Shown: positions 59,104-64,000 of the stretch, in pieces
How positions within the stretch are numbered: the first letter of the stretch is position 1
Layout: every line of letters starts with the position of its first letter
Assembly: GCF_900187975.1 (NCBI RefSeq)
Contig: NZ_FZPC01000006.1
Span: 1-64,000, forward strand
DNA from: Pseudomonas delhiensis
Lineage (GTDB): Bacteria > Pseudomonadota > Gammaproteobacteria > Pseudomonadales > Pseudomonadaceae
DNA length: 64,000 nucleotides
Direction: 5' to 3'
Notes under the pieces: model-generated
What the model saw: only the letters and a program-made list of their open reading frames with translations
Told to the model about the DNA's origin: nothing
Databases searched by the model: none
Translations under genes and position numbers: made by a program

Positions 59104-59115
59104 GGAGCTGCAATC

Positions 59116-59271
59116 ATGCGTGAACTGATCCGTCTGGTGTCCAGCGCCGGTACCGGCCACTTCTACACCACCGACAAGAACAAGCGCACCAAGCCTGAGA
59201 AGATCGAGATCAAGAAGTTCGATCCGGTCGTTCGCAAGCACGTGATCTACAAGGAAGCCAAGATCAAGTAA
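59116..59271 (+). CDS. rpmG: 50S ribosomal protein L33
   Basis: This 51-residue ribosomal protein reads [20 protein letters not shown], then [19 protein letters not shown]. It lacks the zinc-binding cysteine pairs of the other L33 type, so it is the C-minus form. It starts at ATG 59116 behind AAGGAG. Confidence 0.97.
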   Translation: MRELIRLVSSAGTGHFYTTDKNKRTKPEKIEIKKFDPVVRKHVIYKEAKIK

Positions 59272-59290
59272 TTGATCCGGCCCTTGCGAA

Positions 59291-59316
59291 GAAACCCGCC
59301 ACCTGGCGGGTTTTTT
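59291..59316 (+). terminator. rpmBG terminator
   Basis: AACCCGCCA and TGGCGGGTTTTTT form a compact hairpin with T-run, 20 bases after rpmG. Confidence 0.92.
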
Positions 59317-59409
59317 CATGCCTGCGCGTTGGGGTCGTTCGTGCCACCGGGGTGTCCGGCGCGGCCGGTGAATCCAATCGCGCTCCTACGCCTGTGCTTC
59401 CCTGTAACC

Positions 59410-59469
59410 GTAGGAGCGGACTCTGTCCGCGATTCGGCGGATAACGCCATAGGCGTTATGCGCCCTACG
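59410..59469. repeat. Composite REP (A half + C unit)
   Basis: GTAGGAGCGGACTCTGTCCG is joined to GGCGGATAACGCC, AT, AGGCGTTATGCGCCCTACG. This is the third composite copy in the window. A broken family D copy with the inserted bases GGGCGCATAGCC follows at 59508-59560. There is no gene in 59317-59639. Confidence 0.78.
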
Positions 59470-59594
59470 ATGAAATATCCGCGCGCACCGACAAACCACT
59501 CAGGACAGTCCCCTCTTCCTTCGGGTCGGGGCGCATAGCCGAGGGTTGGGGAGAGGGTGCTCTTCCCCCCAATACATACGCCCCCGGCAAAAAC

Positions 59595-59626
59595 AAAAAC
59601 GCCGCTTTAGAGAAAGCGGCGTTTTT
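59595..59626. terminator. Bidirectional terminator before the cupin gene's end
   Basis: AAAAACGCCGCTTT pairs with AAAGCGGCGTTTTT around AGAG. It lies 13 bases past the cupin stop codon and can end transcription from either side. Confidence 0.88.
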
Positions 59627-59639
59627 CGTCGAACGGCTA

Positions 59640-60002
59640 TCAGGCCTTCTGTTCGAAGATCACATAGACCTTGCGGCAGGGCTCCAGCACCTCCCAGGTG
59701 CCCTTGAAGCCGGCCGGGATGACGAAGCGGTCGCCGGTGCGCACGGTCTTGGCGCCGCCGTCGGCGTCGCGGATCACCGACACGCCCTGGAGGATCTCGC
59801 AGTACTCGTGCTCGGTGTAGCTGACGGTCCAGTGGCCGACCGCGCCTTCCCAGATGCCGACGTTGAACTGGCCGCAGGGGCTGCCGTAGTGGTTGCGCAC
59901 GCTTTGCTCGGGATCGCCCTTGAGGACCTTCTCCGGCGCCGGGCGGTAGTGCTCGGCGGCGGTGCCGGCCTGGGCGAAGTCGACGATCTGCTCGATGTTC
60001 AT
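59640..60002 (-). CDS. Cupin domain protein (DUF861 type)
   Basis: This 120-residue single cupin has the metal-site region YTEHEYCEILQGVSVI and RTGDRFVIPAGFKGTWEV. The group includes EutQ and ureidoglycine-type enzymes; no substrate can be assigned. It starts at ATG 60002 behind GAGAGTC and is divergent from the aldehyde dehydrogenase, so a common inducer is possible. Confidence 0.87.
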   Translation of the reverse strand: MNIEQIVDFAQAGTAAEHYRPAPEKVLKGDPEQSVRNHYGSPCGQFNVGIWEGAVGHWTVSYTEHEYCEILQGVSVIRDADGGAKTVRTGDRFVIPAGFKGTWEVLEPCRKVYVIFEQKA

Positions 60003-60271
60003 GCTGACTCTCGTTTTATTGTGGGTTGTGCGAGTGCTTCGCCCCTGCGGGTGGGCCCGGACGGAGGCGGAATCGACCGAGTCTATGTTTAATAAAACGA
60101 ACGTGACAAGGCGTTTTGGCCCTAAAATGTCAAAAATATTGAAAATTCGCCCATCCCGGTTTAGGGTGGCGGACAGCGTGGCCCTCGCGCCGCCTTGCAG
60201 AATTTCTGACAGCGCGCCCTTCCCCCGGGCGCCGGGACTTCATAAGTAATTCAATAAGAGGACAAGTTGTC

Positions 60272-61765
60272 ATGAGTACCCTCACTCGCGCCGACTGGGA
60301 AGCTCGCGCCCAGAACCTGAAGATCGAAGGCCGCGCCTTCGTCGATGGCCAGTACGTCGACGCCGTCGATGGCGCCACCTTCGATTGCATCAGCCCGGTG
60401 GATGGCCGCTTCCTGGCCAAGGTCGCCAGCTGCGACGCCGCCGACGCCGAGCGCGCCGTGCAGGTTGCCCGTGCCGCCTTCGAGTCCGGCGTGTGGTCGC
60501 GCCAGGCCCCGGCCAAGCGCAAGAAGGTCATGATCCGCTTCGCCGAGCTGATGATGCAGCACGCCGAGGAGCTGGCCCTGCTGGAAACCCTGGACATGGG
60601 CAAGCCGATCAGCGACGCGCTGAACATCGACGTCGCCAGCGCCGCCAACAGCATCCGCTGGAACGCCGAGGCCATCGACAAGGTCTACGACGAAGTCGCC
60701 TCCACCCCGCACGACCAGCTGGGCCTGGTCACCCGCGAAGCCGTGGGCGTGGTCGCCGCCATCGTGCCGTGGAACTTCCCCCTGCTGATGTCCTGCTGGA
60801 AGCTCGGCCCGGCCCTGGCCACCGGCAACTCGGTGATCCTCAAGCCGTCCGAGAAGTCGCCGCTGACCGCCATCCGCGTCGCCCAGCTGGCCATCGAGGC
60901 CGGCATCCCGAAAGGCGTGCTGAACATCCTGCCGGGCTTCGGCCACACCGTGGGCAAGGCCCTGGCCCTGCACATGGACGTCGACACCCTGGTGTTCACC
61001 GGTTCGACCAAGATCGCCAAGCAGCTGATGGTCTATGCCGGCGAGTCCAACATGAAGCGCGTGTGGCTGGAAGCCGGCGGCAAGAGCCCGAACATCGTCT
61101 TCGCCGACGCGCCCGACCTTGCGGCCGCCGCCGAATCCGCCGCCAGCGCCATTGCCTTCAACCAGGGCGAAGTCTGCACCGCCGGTTCCCGCCTGCTGGT
61201 GGAGAAATCCATCAAGGCCGAGTTCCTGCCGCTGGTGGTCGAGGCGCTGAAGGCCTGGAAGCCGGGCAACCCGCTGGACCCGGAAACCAACGTCGGCGCG
61301 CTGGTCGACACCACCCAGATGAACAACGTGCTGAGCTACATCCAGGCCGGCCACGACGACGGCGCCAAGCTGGTGGCCGGCGGCAAGCGCACCCTGGAAG
61401 AGACCGGCGGCACCTACGTCGAGCCGACCATCTTCGACGGCGTGACCAACGCCATGCGCATCGCCCGCGAGGAAATCTTCGGCCCGGTGCTGTCGGTGAT
61501 CGAGTTCGAGGACGCCGAGGAAGCCGTGCGCATCGCCAACGACACCCCGTACGGCCTGGCCGCCGCGGTGTGGACCGGCAACCTGTCCAAGGCCCACCTG
61601 ATCGGCAAGGCCCTGCGCGCCGGCAGCGTGTGGATCAACCAGTACGACGGCGGCGACATGACCGCGCCCTTCGGCGGCTTCAAGCAGTCGGGCAACGGCC
61701 GTGACAAGTCGCTGCACGCCTTCGACAAGTACACCGAGCTGAAGGCCACCTGGATCAAACTGTAA
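60272..61765 (+). CDS. kauB: Aldehyde dehydrogenase, KauB/PuuC type
   Basis: This 497-residue NAD(P)-dependent enzyme resembles Pseudomonas KauB (4-guanidinobutyraldehyde / gamma-aminobutyraldehyde dehydrogenase of arginine and polyamine breakdown). The NAD region (VPWNFPLL, FTGSTKIAKQL), catalytic glutamate in LEAGGKSPN and cysteine in NQGEVCTAGSR are intact. It starts at ATG 60272 behind AAGAGGAC. The aminotransferase that I recall next to kauB in PAO1 is absent here, and the substrate is by homology. Confidence 0.88.
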   Translation: MSTLTRADWEARAQNLKIEGRAFVDGQYVDAVDGATFDCISPVDGRFLAKVASCDAADAERAVQVARAAFESGVWSRQAPAKRKKVMIRFAELMMQHAEELALLETLDMGKPISDALNIDVASAANSIRWNAEAIDKVYDEVASTPHDQLGLVTREAVGVVAAIVPWNFPLLMSCWKLGPALATGNSVILKPSEKSPLTAIRVAQLAIEAGIPKGVLNILPGFGHTVGKALALHMDVDTLVFTGSTKIAKQLMVYAGESNMKRVWLEAGGKSPNIVFADAPDLAAAAESAASAIAFNQGEVCTAGSRLLVEKSIKAEFLPLVVEALKAWKPGNPLDPETNVGALVDTTQMNNVLSYIQAGHDDGAKLVAGGKRTLEETGGTYVEPTIFDGVTNAMRIAREEIFGPVLSVIEFEDAEEAVRIANDTPYGLAAAVWTGNLSKAHLIGKALRAGSVWINQYDGGDMTAPFGGFKQSGNGRDKSLHAFDKYTELKATWIKL

Positions 61766-61836
61766 GACGATCCTGGCCTGAAAGCAGGTCGGCCCCGTGC
61801 GTTCGCCGGGGCCGGCTCTGACAAAGAGCCATACCC

Positions 61837-61872
61837 GCGGCCGGGTTTCCCCATGGGGAGCCCGGCCGCTTT
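61837..61872 (+). terminator. Terminator after kauB
   Basis: GCGGCCGGG and CCCGGCCGC with an inner TCCCC/GGGGA arm form a long GC hairpin ending in TTTGC. A weaker copy-like hairpin, GGCCCCG...CGGGGCC, precedes it near 61790. Confidence 0.7.
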
Positions 61873-61935
61873 GCATTGCGCACCGGGCTCGGCATCTGGC
61901 CCGGAGTGCGCTCCGGATGGAACGGGAGAACGACA

Positions 61936-63105
61936 ATGCGTTGGGGTGCCTATTCCGCTGTCTGCCTGTCGGTCATCAGCATCGGCCTGGCCCTGGGCCT
62001 GACCATGCCGCTGGTGTCCCTGCGCCTGGAGGGCTGGGGCTACGGCAGTTTCGCCATCGGCGTGATGGCCGCCACACCGGCCGCCGGCGTGCTGCTCGGC
62101 GCGCTGATCTCCGGGCGCCTGGCCGCGCGCCTGGGCACGCCGCGGCTGATGCGCTGGTGCCTGCTCAGCGGGGCCTTTTCCGTCGGCCTGCTGGCGCTGC
62201 TGCAGAGCTACCCGGTGTGGCTGCTGTTGCGCCTGCTGATCGGCGTGCAACTGACCGTGGTGTTCATCCTCGGCGAAAGCTGGATCAACCAGTTGGCCGT
62301 GGAGAAGTGGCGCGGCCGCCTGGTGGCCCTGTACGGCACCGGCTATGCGCTGAGCCAGCTGTCCGGGCCGGTGCTGCTGACCTTCATCGGCACCGCCGAC
62401 GACCGTGGCTTCTGGCTCGGCGTCGGCCTGCTGGTGTTCGGCTCGTCGCTGTTGATAGGCCGCAGCGGCGCGCCCCGGGTCGATCCGCACAGCGCCTCGG
62501 GGCGCGGGCTGTTCGCCTTCTGCGCCAAGCTGCCGGCCGTCGCCTGGGCGGTGGTGCTGTTCGCCGGCTTCGAGGCGATGATCCTCACCCTGCTGCCGGT
62601 CTACGGCGTGCGCCAGGGCTTCACCCAGGCGGTGGCGCTGACCATGGTCACGGTGGTGGTGGTCGGCGATGCGCTGCTGCAGCTGCCCATCGGCTGGCTG
62701 GCCGACCGCGTGTCGCGCCAGGCGCTGTTCAAGGGCTGCGGCATCGTCCTGCTGCTGAGCAGCCTGGGCATCCCGCTGCTGCTGCACGGGCCGGCGATCT
62801 GGCCGGTGCTGGTGCTGTTCGGCGCGAGCGCCGGCGGGCTGTTCACCCTGTCGCTGATCCTCATCGGCGAGCGCTACCGCGATGACGCGTTGGTCCGCGC
62901 CAACGCGCACATCGCCCAGCTGTGGGGCATCGGCTGCCTGATCGGGCCGCTGACCACCGGCGCGGTCAGCCAGTGGGTGAGCGGCCATGCGCTGCCGCTG
63001 ATGATGGCCCTGGGCGCCTTCGGCTTCGTCGTGCTGGTGTGGCGCAAGGGCCTGCCGCCGGTGGAGCTGCAGGGCGATGAGCTGCCCGAGGTGAGTGGGC
63101 GCTGA
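61936..63105 (+). CDS. MFS transporter, YcaD-like
   Basis: This 389-residue inner-membrane protein has about 12 hydrophobic segments and an opening CLSVISIGLALGLTMPLVSLRLE. A loop motif, ISGRLAARLGTPRLM, follows helix 2, and GWLADRVSRQALF follows the middle. It belongs to the YcaD/YfkF-like MFS group with unknown substrate. The start at ATG 61936 sits behind GGGAGAACG. Confidence 0.88.
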   Translation: MRWGAYSAVCLSVISIGLALGLTMPLVSLRLEGWGYGSFAIGVMAATPAAGVLLGALISGRLAARLGTPRLMRWCLLSGAFSVGLLALLQSYPVWLLLRLLIGVQLTVVFILGESWINQLAVEKWRGRLVALYGTGYALSQLSGPVLLTFIGTADDRGFWLGVGLLVFGSSLLIGRSGAPRVDPHSASGRGLFAFCAKLPAVAWAVVLFAGFEAMILTLLPVYGVRQGFTQAVALTMVTVVVVGDALLQLPIGWLADRVSRQALFKGCGIVLLLSSLGIPLLLHGPAIWPVLVLFGASAGGLFTLSLILIGERYRDDALVRANAHIAQLWGIGCLIGPLTTGAVSQWVSGHALPLMMALGAFGFVVLVWRKGLPPVELQGDELPEVSGR

Positions 63106-63186
63106 GGCCAGAGCTCATTTGAGGGGCGCTTGGTACTTGCTCGTGAACAGCGTTTGCCGGTGGCTGCGGTGCTGGGTTCAAGAGCG

Positions 63187-63230
63187 CCCTCTCCCCAACC
63201 CTCTCCCTGAAGGGAGAGGGGGCTGTCCTG
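63187..63230. repeat. Family D CT-rich palindrome
   Basis: CCCTCTCCCCAACCCTCTCC, TGAA, GGGAGAGGG. This is the stem-loop closing the MFS gene region; it has no T-run. Confidence 0.7.
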
Positions 63231-63275
63231 AGCGAAGGGAGAATCCTGAGTCATCCTGAAACGCCTAACCACCCC

Positions 63276-63696
63276 CCGTCATTTCCGCGAACGCGGGAGT
63301 CCAATAACGGCGGTTCGCGAGCAAGCTCGCTCCTACGAAGAGCCGTGCCGCTCTTGCTTTTGGACTTCCAGAGAAACAACCGAGCGCACCGGAACGCCCC
63401 TTCAGAAGGCCGAGCGAAACCGGCGCTCAGGAGGTCATGCGACATGGATGTCGCGAGAGCCCCGCGCGGGCTACAGGGACGTACCCTCGGGGCGGGCCTC
63501 CGTGGCGGGGGAATTCGCGAGGGTAGCCCGGCTTCATCGGGCCCGTATGTCGGGGCAAGCCTTTTTGGTTCCTTTTGTGGCGTTTGACAAAAGGGACTCG
63601 CCCGAGGGGGCGAAACAAGAAACATCAACGCACTCGGAGCGGCGCGTTACACTCAAGCCCGACATCCTTGGGTTTCCGCGTTCGCGGAAATGACGG
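63276..63696. mobile_element. Candidate MITE-like element with 21-base terminal inverted repeats
   Basis: CCGTCATTTCCGCGAACGCG plus G at 63276-63296 is matched exactly in inverse at 63676-63696. The 421-base interval encloses copy 2 of the long structured repeat. It codes for no transposase. Copy 1 of the repeat lacks these outer arms, so they may be a separate palindrome pair rather than true element ends. Confidence 0.5.
63314..63688 (+). repeat. Long structured repeat, copy 2
   Basis: This 375-base match to 20800-21178 lies in the same orientation. Hairpins sit at 63338-63355, 63459-63493 and 63569-63596. It differs from copy 1 in stem bases that keep pairing and by a 2-base length change in one hairpin. 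It fills most of the gap between the MFS gene and the phospholipase D-type gene. Confidence 0.85.
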
Positions 63697-63742
63697 AGTG
63701 GAGGTCGGAGCACAGGACCAAGGTTCGCGAGCAAGCTCGCTC

Positions 63743-64000
63743 CTACAGCATCCTCTCCAGCCCGATGGCCCCGGCGATCCAGGCGTTGAAGCGGCGCCAC
63801 AGGCTGCCCGGCTCGTGGTGCAGCACCCGTGGGTGGCCGTCGATCTCGTCGACCCAGGTCAGCCGCGGGCGGCTGCCGCTGCGGTCGATGCGCACCTGGT
63901 AGCTGACGCTGGGCGACATCCCGGCCAGCGCCAGCTTGCGCGTCTGCTCCGCCAGTGCCGGGCTGTCGACGATGACGCCGACCTCGGTGTTCCAGATGAT
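63743..64000 (-). CDS. Phospholipase D-type family protein, C-terminal part
   Basis: The last 85 codons of a minus-strand gene run off the window edge. The segment NTEVGVIVDSPALAEQTR resembles the end of PLD-type (cardiolipin synthase-like, YmdC) proteins after their second HKD motif. The final residues LWRRFNAWIAGAIGLERML fit too. Its TAG stop is formed by the CTCCTACA end of a family B palindrome (63724-63748). The HKD motifs are outside the window. Confidence 0.65.
   Translation of the reverse strand: MIWNTEVGVIVDSPALAEQTRKLALAGMSPSVSYQVRIDRSGSRPRLTWVDEIDGHPRVLHHEPGSLWRRFNAWIAGAIGLERML

Overview
The window is a GC-rich chromosomal segment of a Pseudomonas. Gene content, operon order and protein lengths follow the Pseudomonas aeruginosa group. 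The stretch from the 5S rRNA end through pst-phoU, phoBR, ubiCA, glc, rubA, recG-oxyR, spoT, crc-pyrE, algC, radC, rpmBG to the kauB-type dehydrogenase runs in nearly the PAO1 order as I remember it, in reverse orientation. The abundance and type of extragenic palindromes suggest a relative such as the P. citronellolis/knackmussii/nitroreducens branch rather than P. aeruginosa itself; this is inference.

Layout. 1-124: end of an rRNA operon (5S and terminator). 533-7404: phosphate uptake operon pstSCAB-phoU with two Pho boxes. 7664-11286: a LysR regulator diverging from an M20 amidohydrolase and an MHS-type transporter, apparently inserted relative to PAO1. 11376-13255: response regulator and M23 peptidase. 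13245-16048: dicarboxylate symporter with two translationally coupled FCD-type GntR regulators, a second apparent insertion. 16469-19905: CNNM/CBS protein, phoR, phoB. 20151-22791: small secreted protein, a dense repeat region, ubiA and ubiC. 22874-30332: glcC and a complete glycolate operon glcDEFGB that includes malate synthase G. 30798-32534: two rubredoxins and their reductase. 32732-40699: HU, SCP2-like protein, YbaK-HDOD protein, recG, oxyR, epimerase, AraC regulator, LysE exporter. 40728-45982: lipoprotein, ridA-spoT-rpoZ-gmk, yicC. 46287-50083: rph, crc, pyrE and small proteins. 50141-55390: argB, long algC, dut, coaBC. 55531-64000: radC, oligopeptide-binding protein, rpmBG, cupin, aldehyde dehydrogenase, MFS transporter and the end of a phospholipase D-type gene.

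How the genes work together. The Pst transporter, PhoU and PhoBR form one phosphate-sensing circuit, with Pho boxes ahead of pstS, pstC and phoB. The glc genes take glycolate to glyoxylate and then malate under GlcC, with two near-identical operator palindromes in the glcC-glcD gap. Most other genes are core housekeeping functions.

The least explained part is the intergenic DNA. It holds several palindromic repeat families, a heptanucleotide array, a 132-nt nested inverted repeat, and, most notably, two copies of an element of about 375 nt (20800-21178 and 63314-63688). Its predicted hairpins are kept while their sequences change in compensating ways. This looks like a repeated structured-RNA or mobile element rather than a gene, and I know no description of it. 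No tRNA, CRISPR array, prophage or insertion-sequence transposase was seen.
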